Notes under the pieces: model-generated
Database searches by the model: none
What the model was told of the DNA's origin: nothing
What the model saw: the letters and a program-made list of their open reading frames with translations, nothing else
Assembly: GCF_052180255.1 (NCBI RefSeq)
Contig: NZ_CP197466.1
Span: forward strand, 4,030,001-4,094,000
DNA: 64,000 nt
Source of the DNA: Paenibacillus_AM sp052180255
GTDB lineage: Bacteria; Bacillota; Bacilli; Paenibacillales; NBRC-103111
Direction: 5' to 3'
Part shown: in pieces, positions 51,873 to 60,339 of the stretch
How positions within the stretch are numbered: the first letter of the stretch is position 1
Layout of the letters: each line of letters opens with the position of its first letter
Position numbers and translations under genes: made by a program

Positions 51873-53623
51873 AACATAACCCCTCTCGGCGTATTTATTA
51901 CCCCAGCGTTTGCGCCGTGGAGGTCTAATATATTTTTCACAATCGCAAGCCCGAGGCCTGTCCCCACCGAATTACGCGAGGGATCAATGCGATAGAATCG
52001 GTCCCATATTCGTTCTAAATCTGCTTCGGGAATGTGGCTGGCCTCATTTTCGATGGCAATACGAATCTTACCCTCCATAGACTTGAACGTCACATAAATC
52101 GCTAACCCGCTAGGGGTGTAGGAAATAGCATTGCTGAGCAAATTCACTAGAACTTGTTCAATCCGATTACTGTTCCCCCATACAATTGGACTGCTGTCAT
52201 CCACATTGAACTTTAAATTTTTATCCTCCAATTGAAAGACAAACTTCTCACTCGTTTTGATAACAAGGGGTCGTATGGAGAAGGCTGTCATGTTCAGCTT
52301 GTACGTGCCGGATTCGAATTTAGCCAGCTCCAGCATATCGGTGACAATTCGATTCATATAGGTAACCTCACCGGCTAATGCGTTAAAATAGTACTCGCTC
52401 TTATGCGCGGCTACCCCTTCTTGCAGCATGGAAATGCAGCTTTTCATCACGCTTAAGGGTGTTTTGAGCTCATGCGAGACACCTGCTACGAAATCCTTGC
52501 GTACTTTCTCAAGCTTACGCTCTTTATCTATATCCTGCTGCAGCTTACTATTGGCAACTTCCAGTTGATCGATATGACTCTTCAAATTCGCGGATAGATG
52601 ATTAATACTGTTGGATAAGCTGCCAATTTCATCACTGGATGTCACAGGCAATTTTTCGTCAAAATGAAGATCGACCATCTGCTGCGTTACCCGCTTCATA
52701 CGAATGAGTGGTCCTGCAATCATTTTGGAAAAATGCAACGATAGCAGGATGACGAAAACCACCGCACTTAGACAACCCAACAAGTAATACTTCCGCATCA
52801 TTCCAACGGCTTCATTAACAGGCTGCAAATACGTCATGCCAAATAGGTATGACTTAATCCCACCGTTTTTAATAATCGGTTTAATGAACAACTTATTCGT
52901 GACGCCGCTTTCGACATAATCAATTGTTGTTATGGCGTCGGTCAATTGAATTTTACCAAGAACAAGCATCGCCTGAAAATATCGAATACTCCTCATAAAT
53001 TCTAGACTTGTTAAGGCTGGTAATTCATCTTGATTTTTGGGCAAATGCAGCTTCGTTATCGTACCTTCAATTGTCGTCACTTTCTTTTCTTCATCCATGG
53101 ATTGCTCGCTCTTCAGCAGCTTGTTGATTTCTGAGTTCATCCAATCGAATTGAGTTTTAATGGCATACCCCATAATCTGAAATGGATAAAACTTCCTACC
53201 TTGGAGAATGCCATAGGCGGCGATGTAATCACCTTCCAGAAGTTTATACAAGAGACGATTATTCACTTCTTTGAATGAAATATAATTGTTAAGTGGAATA
53301 CGTATCTTGGATTGATGATACATCAGCTCAATGTAATAGTCTTCACCGATTTTCACGTTGCCCTGTGTATCCAAAATGGACAAGTACGTATGATTAGTTT
53401 CATAAAATTTTTCGATTAACGCGTTAACTTCATCCGGATCTTGTTTTTTGGACTCATACGCTTGGGAAAAGCTCTCCATCTGATGCGCCACTTTTTTCAC
53501 TTTATTTTTCACATAATAATATTTAAAAAAATAGGTCTGTCCAACAAAAAAGGCTGCAAATACAAAGATAAACAGCGCCATCGTCCATATGAATAACTTA
53601 AAGGTCACACTTCGAGTCCTCAT
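51839..53623 (-). CDS. Sensor histidine kinase with large extracellular domain
   Basis: This is a 594-residue kinase with TM1 at about 8-30, an extracytoplasmic domain of about 245 residues, TM2 at about 279-297, a HAMP domain, a coiled linker, HisKA with His384 in GVSHELKTPL, and an HATPase domain (NLLSNAISYTPSG, RFYRIDPSRNSVGTGLGL). The sensor region is not a PAS type that I recognise. The ATG overlaps the response-regulator stop by 4 bp. The 3' end overlaps the convergent dinB-like gene by 34 bp. The upstream secreted C39-like peptidase suggests an envelope- or peptide-related signal. Confidence 0.92.
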   Translation of the reverse strand: MRTRSVTFKLFIWTMALFIFVFAAFFVGQTYFFKYYYVKNKVKKVAHQMESFSQAYESKKQDPDEVNALIEKFYETNHTYLSILDTQGNVKIGEDYYIELMYHQSKIRIPLNNYISFKEVNNRLLYKLLEGDYIAAYGILQGRKFYPFQIMGYAIKTQFDWMNSEINKLLKSEQSMDEEKKVTTIEGTITKLHLPKNQDELPALTSLEFMRSIRYFQAMLVLGKIQLTDAITTIDYVESGVTNKLFIKPIIKNGGIKSYLFGMTYLQPVNEAVGMMRKYYLLGCLSAVVFVILLSLHFSKMIAGPLIRMKRVTQQMVDLHFDEKLPVTSSDEIGSLSNSINHLSANLKSHIDQLEVANSKLQQDIDKERKLEKVRKDFVAGVSHELKTPLSVMKSCISMLQEGVAAHKSEYYFNALAGEVTYMNRIVTDMLELAKFESGTYKLNMTAFSIRPLVIKTSEKFVFQLEDKNLKFNVDDSSPIVWGNSNRIEQVLVNLLSNAISYTPSGLAIYVTFKSMEGKIRIAIENEASHIPEADLERIWDRFYRIDPSRNSVGTGLGLAIVKNILDLHGANAGVINTPRGVMFYFDLFSIMVK

Positions 53624-54309
53624 GCTTGTACCTCGAATTTATAGCCGGATCCAAATACAGTTGCAATATGTACAGCTTTATTACCTAGCTTACTGCGAAG
53701 GTTACGAATATGCGTGTTGATCGTACGATCACCCCCGTCATAATCATAGCCCCAAATATGAACAACAAGTGCTTCTCTTGTGATCACGAGTCCCTGGTTA
53801 TCCATTAAATAATTCAAAATCTCGAATTCTGTATGTGTCAGATTAATTTCCTGTGCATCCACCGATACGATGCGGGAAGATCGATTGATGAGAATACCTG
53901 CAAGCTCAATCATGTTATCCGAATGCGATGAAGTAGGCTGCACCCGTTTCAGTAAAGAATTCGCTTTTGCAACCAAGACAGAAGGACTAAAAGGCTTTGT
54001 AACATAATCGTCTGCCCCCAGCTCATATCCTAGCAAAGCATCTTCCTCATCCGACCGCGCGGTCAACATAATAACCGGAACCGAAGACACACTACGAATA
54101 TGACGGCATACTTCCCATCCATCCAACTTAGGCATCATGATATCCAGAATCACCAAATCAACTGTCGACTGGTCAAAGAGCGTAATGCCCTGTTGACCGT
54201 CAGCAGCTTCAATAACTTGATATTCGTTGTTCTGAAAATAATCGACAATCATTTCTCGTAAAATGGCTTTATCTTCAATTATAAGTACCGTTCGTTCCAA
54301 GCGGATCAC
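53620..54309 (-). CDS. OmpR-family response regulator
   Basis: This is a 229-residue regulator with a receiver domain (LIIEDKAILREM, phospho-acceptor Asp in LVILDIMMPK, Lys in TKPFSP) and a winged-helix domain (INLTHTEFEILNYLMDN, DRTINTHIRNLRSKL, VFGSGYKFE). Start choice is uncertain: GTG at 54309 or TTG at 54300, the latter with AGGTGA at normal spacing. It lies 23 bp after the C39-like peptidase gene and overlaps the kinase gene by 4 bp, so all three form one operon. Confidence 0.92.
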   Translation of the reverse strand: MIRLERTVLIIEDKAILREMIVDYFQNNEYQVIEAADGQQGITLFDQSTVDLVILDIMMPKLDGWEVCRHIRSVSSVPVIMLTARSDEEDALLGYELGADDYVTKPFSPSVLVAKANSLLKRVQPTSSHSDNMIELAGILINRSSRIVSVDAQEINLTHTEFEILNYLMDNQGLVITREALVVHIWGYDYDGGDRTINTHIRNLRSKLGNKAVHIATVFGSGYKFEVQA

Positions 54310-54332
54310 CTAATCACGAATTAGTTCTTACA

Positions 54333-55151
54333 TTACTTAGCCTCAGCCACAAGTTGTGGCGTTAGACCAATAGCTTGACGGCCCATTTGAATCCATGCTT
54401 GTTCAAAATCATACTTTCTCACTTTGCTTGCATTTCCAAGTGGGTCGTTGATATAAATATAGTCCTTATCATACCCTGTCATCACAACACTATGCTCACG
54501 GTATGTAACTTTAACTGGACCATTTGCTGTGTCCCATGTCTGGAAGCTACTCTCCGGCAATTCAGCATAGGAACCATTCGTGATGACCCATACAGGAGAA
54601 CCATGATCGATCATCGTGTATAAATCTTTCATATCCTTGCCTGTTACATTCACCAATTGATTAGGCAAATAGGAGGAGCCCAGCTTAAATACGGCATCGG
54701 AATATACGCCTAGCCCTGGATTATCAAAAGAATACATATCCCCCACGAAACCTTCGTTCATATCGCCATGAAGATCATCATCCATAAAAGGAATCTTCGG
54801 CATGTTGCTCGCAAGCTCCATTTTCCCTACGTTAACGCCTGCAAATTGAAGCAACATCGTGAGGCTCGTTACCTCACAACCACGAGGAAGCTCCGGCATT
54901 TGATAAACAAGCGGAACATCAAGCTGTCTGCCTTCATCTTGACTCTGTTTCTGTGCATTCTGCTCCATAACCGTAGGACTCATCTGTGGAACAGCTTGTA
55001 AGTTATTATGCGAATCTATGGTTTGGTCGCTATCACTGGCAAGTGATTGATAGGAATCCCTATACCCCGTAAAGTATGAGCTATTTAAAGTAAGCACGAG
55101 GCAGAATGCTACGACAGGCAGCACATACACCCATAACTTATTCTTCTTCAT
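54333..55151 (-). CDS. Membrane-anchored or secreted C39-like cysteine peptidase domain protein
   Basis: The 272-residue protein has an N-terminal hydrophobic segment (MKKNKLWVYVLPVVAFCLVLTL) serving as signal peptide or anchor, a Ser/Gln-rich stretch, then a C39_2-type papain-fold domain with the putative catalytic Cys in LPRGCEVTSLTML, His in YREHSVVMTGYD and Asp in YINDPLG. The YvpB-like family is widespread in Gram-positives without known substrates. ATG 55151 is likely, but its ribosome site GGGAG is far upstream (13 nt) and can pair with a leader segment. It heads the operon with a response regulator and kinase. Confidence 0.82.
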   Translation of the reverse strand: MKKNKLWVYVLPVVAFCLVLTLNSSYFTGYRDSYQSLASDSDQTIDSHNNLQAVPQMSPTVMEQNAQKQSQDEGRQLDVPLVYQMPELPRGCEVTSLTMLLQFAGVNVGKMELASNMPKIPFMDDDLHGDMNEGFVGDMYSFDNPGLGVYSDAVFKLGSSYLPNQLVNVTGKDMKDLYTMIDHGSPVWVITNGSYAELPESSFQTWDTANGPVKVTYREHSVVMTGYDKDYIYINDPLGNASKVRKYDFEQAWIQMGRQAIGLTPQLVAEAK

Positions 55152-55163
55152 GATGACAATCAC

Positions 55164-55214
55164 ACTCCCAATATTCGTAATCTCTCGTTGTCTAGTAAGA
55201 GTGTAATTGGGAGT
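55164..55214 (-). promoter_or_regulatory. Leader hairpin able to mask the ribosome site of the C39-peptidase gene
   Basis: In the mRNA, ACTCCCAAT (from 55214-55206) can pair with ATTGGGAGT (from 55172-55164), which includes the GGGAG ribosome site. The arms are exact complements separated by 33 nt. Confidence 0.45.
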
Positions 55215-55299
55215 TATCAAGATGAGATAAAGATAGATTCACACATCAATTAGTAATAGTTGTAAAAAAATGTATTGTGCCCATACGTTTGAGCGGGGG

Positions 55300-55422
55300 G
55301 AGGGGATGGCTAGGGGGTTCCAATCGCTGTTGTGCTCAAGTTCCTTGATTCGATTAAACAAAATGATGGAACTTGAGCACAATGGCGAACGCTCCGCTTT
55401 TCCACCCCCTAGCCATCCCCTC
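55300..55422 (+). repeat. Structured repeat element, copy F
   Basis: The outer stem has 18 perfect pairs, GAGGGGATGGCTAGGGGG (55300-55317) with 55405-55422. The inner stem is TCGC/GCGA with a TG/TG internal loop. The apical stem TTGTGCTCAAGTTCC (55330-55344) pairs perfectly with 55368-55382. The conserved GCGAACGCTCCGCTTTTCC lies between the apical stem and the outer 3' arm. It is upstream of the C39-peptidase gene and about 40 bp from a terminator on the other side. Confidence 0.88.
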
Positions 55423-55456
55423 TTTTGTTCTACTTCGAGCTTTCTTCTCTATAATG

Positions 55457-55491
55457 CAAAAAAAATGCTTGGATAAAGGTTTATCCAAGCA
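55457..55491 (-). terminator. Terminator with no intact gene in front of it
   Basis: TGCTTGGATAAA (55466-55477) is the exact complement of TTTATCCAAGCA (55480-55491). On the minus strand it is followed by eight or more T. The stop codon of a degraded coding fragment (55492-55494) directly precedes it. Confidence 0.82.
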
Positions 55492-55674
55492 CTATTTCAT
55501 ATTCAATTTGTACTTAAATTCGGGATTAACGAATGCATAGTTTATATTGGAGTTGGTAATATGAAACGCTTACCAATCTACCAAGTTTACTATCCTTCTC
55601 TTGAATTATGCCAGAATAATTTTCCTGCATCATTTTTAATTGGGCTTCAATGGTCGGGCTGAATAATGCCTTAA
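55492..55674 (-). pseudogene. Possible 3' remnant of a degraded gene
   Basis: Between repeat copy G and the terminator at 55457-55491 the minus strand reads like a broken C-terminus. One frame gives SPTIEAQLKMMQENYSG and IIQEKDSKLGRLVSVSYYQ. After a frame change, a second frame gives SNINYAFVNPEFKYKLNMK and a TAG immediately before the terminator. No start codon is left, and the upstream part would have been cut off by copy G. I cannot name the family. Chance open frames are the alternative. Confidence 0.35.
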
Positions 55675-55842
55675 AGAGCGTGTTCAAAAAGTCAAACGGA
55701 GGAGAAAAGAAGCAACTGGAGGAACGAAGTGTTCGCCTTTGAAATCGTGAAAATACCATATAATCTAATCAAATGTCACGATTTCAACAGCGACCGGAAG
55801 TGCTTTTTTTCTTCGTAGTGATCACACTTTTTGAACACTCTC
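55675..55842 (-). repeat. Structured repeat element, copy G (long form)
   Basis: The outer ends AGAGCGTGTTCAAAAAGT and ACTTTTTGAACACTCTCT form a nearly perfect 18-bp inverted repeat. A second imperfect stem (GAGAAAAGAAGC with GCTTTTTTTCTTC) lies inside. The apical stem TTGAAATCGTGA (55739-55750) pairs perfectly with 55776-55787. The minus strand keeps TCGCTGTTGAA and GGCGAACACTTCGTTCC. It abuts the stop codon of the ABC permease gene at 55843. Confidence 0.85.
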
Positions 55843-56988
55843 TTAAATAAAGTTCTTCGCATGACTATTACGTCCAAACTTATAAATCGCGATCAAAAAG
55901 AATGCCACAGCGAAGGCACATATGATCAAGAAATTCATCGACAAGCTTCCAAAGCTGCTGCCTTTTTGCAATTGAGTCACTGTATCAAGCACCCAGCGTT
56001 GTGGAACAAAATCGCCAATCTGCTGAACCACCTTCGGCATAATATCGATTGGCCAGAAGCACCCAGCAAGCATGCAAGTAGGAACGAATATGAGATTCTG
56101 TAAAGAGCCAGAGGTGTTTGAGCTGTTGGCAAAAGCTACCGTCACGAGCGAGAAACCAATGGCTACTAAAGCGAACAGCATAAGGACCAACGACATCTGC
56201 CAGAATGGCAATCCTAGATCAAAATTAAACACATACCTCATCATCACGAGAGTGAAAATAATCTGAACCATCATCACACACATGTTCACAATCACATTAG
56301 AGAACACATAACTTCTAGCCTTGATGGGTGTTGTTAACAAACGATAATAAGTTCTGTTTTCTTTTTCCTTCAGAATAATCTCCGATAAGTTACCCGCGGA
56401 TAACAACATAATCATCATTAGGAAACCAACCGCTTGGTACGTCATTATTTTATTTTTGGAAACATCTTCAAGTTTCGTGCTCTCTAGCTTAAACGAAGCA
56501 TGTTGATAGTTATCGTACATGTTCTTGAACACAGCTGAATCACCTTTGGCAGCCTGACTAATGACTGTGATGTTATCGATATAACGATACAAATCATTCT
56601 TCACAAATGCTGTGATCTGCGCCCCTTTTACAGATACAATCTCAATATGATCTGGTTTTCCATCCTGTACAGATTGAGCGAACCCTGCATCGAACTTCAC
56701 AACGCAATCCAATTTCCCGGATGTAATTTGATCATCGACAGCGGAGCTTTCGATGACTTTGACATCCACAGATTTAAGCTTCGTCAGAAACCCAATCGTA
56801 TCGGTCGTAATCGGTTGATTATCCTGATTCACAATACCGATATGAAGCATCGGCTGCCCATAGTTTCCATAGGCAGCAAAGGCAATGAGAATACCAATCA
56901 GAGGTGTTAATAAGTAGAACAGCATCGTCTTCTTACTCTTGAAATTCACTCTAAAGGTATGTTGAATGAGCCAAAATAACTCGCGCAC
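55843..56988 (-). CDS. lnrN: ABC-2 type exporter permease (LnrN-like)
   Basis: This is a 381-residue permease with an N-terminal helix, an extracytoplasmic domain of about 140 residues (IGIVNQDNQPITTDTIGF), and five further helices including LKEKENRTYYRLLTTPIKARSY between helices. This architecture matches LnrM/LnrN of the linearmycin-resistance exporter and related YhgE/NodJ-type permeases. The start is GTG, one base after the stop of the preceding permease gene, with GGGAGGGG at 7-nt spacing. It is the last gene of the three-gene exporter operon. Confidence 0.85.
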   Translation of the reverse strand: MRELFWLIQHTFRVNFKSKKTMLFYLLTPLIGILIAFAAYGNYGQPMLHIGIVNQDNQPITTDTIGFLTKLKSVDVKVIESSAVDDQITSGKLDCVVKFDAGFAQSVQDGKPDHIEIVSVKGAQITAFVKNDLYRYIDNITVISQAAKGDSAVFKNMYDNYQHASFKLESTKLEDVSKNKIMTYQAVGFLMMIMLLSAGNLSEIILKEKENRTYYRLLTTPIKARSYVFSNVIVNMCVMMVQIIFTLVMMRYVFNFDLGLPFWQMSLVLMLFALVAIGFSLVTVAFANSSNTSGSLQNLIFVPTCMLAGCFWPIDIMPKVVQQIGDFVPQRWVLDTVTQLQKGSSFGSLSMNFLIICAFAVAFFLIAIYKFGRNSHAKNFI

Positions 56989-56989
56989 C

Positions 56990-58108
56990 TTACAACCCCT
57001 CCCTTTTTCTCATGGATACAATTGAAATGAGTATCATAATCACCGCGACAGCGATATTAAAGCCGATTGCCGGTATGGCTGCGGATAAATCGCCTGTGTA
57101 GATGATTTTCGTAACTGCAATCCGTACCCATGTGATCGGTGATAAATGCGTAATGATGTTAACGATTTGATCCGAAGTGTCAAATATGAAATAAGCACCG
57201 CCCAAGACGGAGAAGATCTGGATAGCGGTCGAAATGATAGATCTTGCTGAACCTGTCGATTTCGCCATATAACTTACCCCGATACCACAGCTGATCGCCA
57301 AGAGTACTTGTGTAATGAGCACGAGCGTAACAAGTCCTACATGGTCTCCCCAATTCGCATGGAACACATATTTACTAAATAGGATAAGAATGATCACATA
57401 CAACGATTGAATCACAAGTGCCCCAATTATTTTACCGATAAAAATCTGCGCTTTACTAATCGGTGCCGCGATTAATCGATCTGCTGTGTGGGCGGCACGC
57501 TCGCCGCGTAATAAGTGTAGGGCAAACATGGCCCCGTACAGGGTAATCATCGATGTCATAGCGATGGCATAATAGTCCATGGCCCCCGGCTTATTCAGCG
57601 TATGAAGCGATGTCTCCTGGATATAATCCTGCTTACCGCCGCCTCCGAGCAATTGCATTGCGGCTGGATTAACCTTCGCCAGCTCCGAACCCACATTGTA
57701 TTTATCTACGACTGTGGTGAGCATACCTTGAATAATGTTGCTCTCGATACTCGTGAGCTCACTGCCATAGAGCTGCACCCCATTAGGCCCAATATCCACA
57801 AATGCATCATAGCGGTTCTGCCGAACTTCTTCCTTCCCATCTTGATCCGGCGTCGCTTGAATAAAAGTAATCCCTGACTTACTCGCTTCTTCTGTTACCT
57901 TTTGAAAATAAGTGGAGAACGCCCCCGTGCTGTTATCTTGATAAAGCACCTGAATCTCTTTGACTTTTAAGGTCGTATCAAATGCATTGGAAAGAGCTGT
58001 TCCTAGAATCAACATCAATACAATTGGCAATGCCAGCATGAACAAAAATGATCTGCGATCCCGCAAACTGTTCTTTATTTCTTTAACCGCTATGTTAAAA
58101 ATAATCAC
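56990..58108 (-). CDS. lnrM: ABC-2 type exporter permease (LnrM-like)
   Basis: This 372-residue permease has the same plan as the next gene: TM1 (SFLFMLALPIVLMLILGTAL), a large external domain (about 45-165) and five C-terminal helices with LLRGERAAHTADRLIAAPIS between TM2 and TM3. It is likely to pair with the other permease as a heterodimer. The start is GTG with AAGGAGG 8 nt upstream. It follows the ATPase gene after 30 bp. Relatives export or remove polyene antibiotics in B. subtilis. Confidence 0.87.
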   Translation of the reverse strand: MIIFNIAVKEIKNSLRDRRSFLFMLALPIVLMLILGTALSNAFDTTLKVKEIQVLYQDNSTGAFSTYFQKVTEEASKSGITFIQATPDQDGKEEVRQNRYDAFVDIGPNGVQLYGSELTSIESNIIQGMLTTVVDKYNVGSELAKVNPAAMQLLGGGGKQDYIQETSLHTLNKPGAMDYYAIAMTSMITLYGAMFALHLLRGERAAHTADRLIAAPISKAQIFIGKIIGALVIQSLYVIILILFSKYVFHANWGDHVGLVTLVLITQVLLAISCGIGVSYMAKSTGSARSIISTAIQIFSVLGGAYFIFDTSDQIVNIITHLSPITWVRIAVTKIIYTGDLSAAIPAIGFNIAVAVIMILISIVSMRKREGL

Positions 58109-58138
58109 GTTGTCACCCTCCTTATCACCTGATTACGG

Positions 58139-59074
58139 TTAGTCCCGTAACTTTCTCCCTGTTAATGTTAGAAATACCATCTCAAGATTAGGTGCTTGTT
58201 CTTGCACCGAACGAATCTCGATATCTAGATTCATGAATAGCTGAATGATTTTATTCAAATTATTGACGCCAGTATCGGAATTGATCTTAACGATGTTCTC
58301 TTCCACTTGAATCGCCTTCACTCCGCTGATTTCTTTTACCTTCTCGACATTCAGATTCTGAGTTGACTTCACTTCAATCCAGATATCTTTTGTGTCCGTT
58401 ATGATCGCTTTGAGCTGCTCTTTCGTGCCCTCTGCAATGATTTTCCCGTGGTCAATAATGGCAATTCGAGAGCAGATCTCTTCCACTTCTTCCATGTAGT
58501 GACTCGTATAAATGATCGTGCAGCCCATTTCATTGAGCTTACGAACCGATGCTAGGATGTAGTTACGTGATTGGGGGTCAATACCGACTGTTGGTTCATC
58601 CATAATGATCAGCTTCGGTCTATGTGCAATCGCACAGGCAATATTCAATCTCCGCTTCATCCCGCCTGAGAAGCTGCCCGGAATGCTCTTGGCTTTATCG
58701 CTAAGTCCTACGAAATGCAGAGCTTCCATCACCCTCTCATGCAGCTCTGCGCCACGTAATCCATACAACCCTGCAAAGAACTGTACATTCTCATAAGCAG
58801 TTAGATTCTCATAGATCGCAATATCTTGCGGGACGATACCAATGTTCATTTTGGCAAATTTATTAAACTTGTGGATGTCTTTACCGAGTATGGAAATTTG
58901 GCCATCCGTACTTTGGATCAGGCTGGAAATAATATGGATCGTCGTACTTTTACCTGCGCCGTTCGCTCCTAGAAAGCCAAAAATTTCGCCTTGTGCAACG
59001 GATAAGGACATATTGTCTACTGCGATAAAATCGCCATATTTTTTCGTTAAGTTTTTCACTTCTAAAATATTCAT
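58139..59074 (-). CDS. lnrL: ABC exporter ATPase (LnrL-like)
   Basis: This is a 311-residue ATPase with Walker A GANGAGKS, signature FSGGMKRR, Walker B LIIMDEP and switch TSHYMEE. The C-terminal extension (about 225-311) is typical of DrrA/LnrL-type exporters. It pairs with the two downstream permeases. AGAGGAG precedes the ATG. A terminator at 59119-59160 and a short palindrome at 59163-59176 lie between it and the kinase gene, so the exporter genes probably have their own promoter controlled by the two-component system. Confidence 0.9.
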   Translation of the reverse strand: MNILEVKNLTKKYGDFIAVDNMSLSVAQGEIFGFLGANGAGKSTTIHIISSLIQSTDGQISILGKDIHKFNKFAKMNIGIVPQDIAIYENLTAYENVQFFAGLYGLRGAELHERVMEALHFVGLSDKAKSIPGSFSGGMKRRLNIACAIAHRPKLIIMDEPTVGIDPQSRNYILASVRKLNEMGCTIIYTSHYMEEVEEICSRIAIIDHGKIIAEGTKEQLKAIITDTKDIWIEVKSTQNLNVEKVKEISGVKAIQVEENIVKINSDTGVNNLNKIIQLFMNLDIEIRSVQEQAPNLEMVFLTLTGRKLRD

Positions 59075-59118
59075 GGTTCACTTCTCCTCTTATTGAACTT
59101 TGTAAAGCAAGTATAGCG

Positions 59119-59160
59119 AAAAAGGATGAACCTCTATAAGTGCAGAAGTTCATCCTTTTC
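59119..59160 (-). terminator. Terminator of the LnrK/LnrJ-like two-component transcript
   Basis: AAAAAGGATGAAC (59119-59131) pairs with GTTCATCCTTTT (59148-59159). On the minus strand T residues follow. It separates the regulator-kinase transcript from the exporter genes. Confidence 0.8.
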
Positions 59161-59201
59161 ATATGAGAAATCTCATGTTGTTCATGTGAGGAATGGGATG
59201 C

Positions 59202-60326
59202 TTAAGTAGGAATGGGAAGCAGCGTCGTGACAGAGAATCCATCCGATCCATCGCTAATCACCGTACCGCTTAATGCAGCTGCGCGTTCTTCCATCCCGAC
59301 GATACCGAGTCCTTTTTTAATGCGTGGTGTTCCTTTCCCATTGTCTTTCACCTTCGCTTTGACAAACTTGTTCAGCACTTGAATCTCAATGGAAATACTC
59401 GTCGCTTCTGCGTATTTCATCGTATTAGTCAGTGCCTCGGTAATGTTCTCGTGAATGATTTTCCACTGAATGGGCGTAATAATATCTAAGTTTCCTTGGT
59501 GTGTAAAATGAGTCTGGATCGCATGTTTCACTGTGAATTCATCAATGGCGAGCTTCATCCGATGAATGCCCATTTGTTCTGTAGGAGGCTTCTTATTCTT
59601 AAGGGTGAGTCGAATGTTTTCAATACCTTCTTTGGATATATGTATCGCATTTTGAAGCAGTTCAATTGATTTTTCTTTATCTAAGTCCATTAAACGCTTG
59701 GATGCTTCCATTTGAATTAAGGCAGAGGTCATGGAATGACCGATCTGATCATGGATTTCTTGTGAGATTCGATTACGTTCTTCTAACTTGTATGTGTATT
59801 CCGACTGCCGGATGAACTCGGTGTTCTCATGCAGCTTTTTGGTGATGCGCTGAATATCTTTACGTAATTGATCAGATTGTTCCTCGAGCTTCTCATATCT
59901 TGCTGCAGCGATGTGCATGGCAATGAGCAAAAACAAACTTAACAGTGCAGACAGACCATATATAGACAGATGTGCTGCATCGATGAGAATCATGCCAGGA
60001 GCAAGCGCAGTAATAGCAATCGTCCAATTATTCGTCGTGTAGTAAACAGCCAGCTCGTAGATCAAGATCGGCAGCATCAGGAGAAATATAGGATCTACTT
60101 TGGCGTAGGCCACCAGTACAATGATAATGGATAGCAGTATAAACGTTTGTCTGAGCCCATTTAGCTTGCCTTTAAACATTTGGACGACATAAATCGCCAT
60201 GTTTGCGCATAGCAAAAGCAGCATGGTGATTACAAGCGTGGTAATGTCAGAAGTACCTTCTTGAGCAACATTAATGATGATATAGACTAATACAATAAAT
60301 TTATTAAAAATGAGGACTAGTTCCAT
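59202..60326 (-). CDS. lnrJ: NarL-type sensor histidine kinase (LnrJ-like)
   Basis: This is a 374-residue kinase with about five to six N-terminal transmembrane helices and short loops, so sensing is probably within the membrane. A coiled region (about 145-195) leads to a HisKA_3 domain with ERNRISQEIHDQIGHSM, where the phospho-acceptor His lies in EIHDQ. A compact HATPase domain (EALTNTMKYAEATS, DNGKGTPRIKKGLGIVGMEER) follows. The topology agrees with LnrJ, which senses linearmycins in B. subtilis. GAGG lies before the ATG, 13 bp after the response regulator gene. Confidence 0.9.
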   Translation of the reverse strand: MELVLIFNKFIVLVYIIINVAQEGTSDITTLVITMLLLLCANMAIYVVQMFKGKLNGLRQTFILLSIIIVLVAYAKVDPIFLLMLPILIYELAVYYTTNNWTIAITALAPGMILIDAAHLSIYGLSALLSLFLLIAMHIAAARYEKLEEQSDQLRKDIQRITKKLHENTEFIRQSEYTYKLEERNRISQEIHDQIGHSMTSALIQMEASKRLMDLDKEKSIELLQNAIHISKEGIENIRLTLKNKKPPTEQMGIHRMKLAIDEFTVKHAIQTHFTHQGNLDIITPIQWKIIHENITEALTNTMKYAEATSISIEIQVLNKFVKAKVKDNGKGTPRIKKGLGIVGMEERAAALSGTVISDGSDGFSVTTLLPIPT

Positions 60327-60339
60327 CGTTGTACCTCGT

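Noticed and set aside
55526..55759. Single intact gene across copy G and the gene remnant
   Set aside because: The first half is encoded by the repeat itself. Only the part after 55674 looks coding, and that needs a frame change to reach the stop before the terminator.
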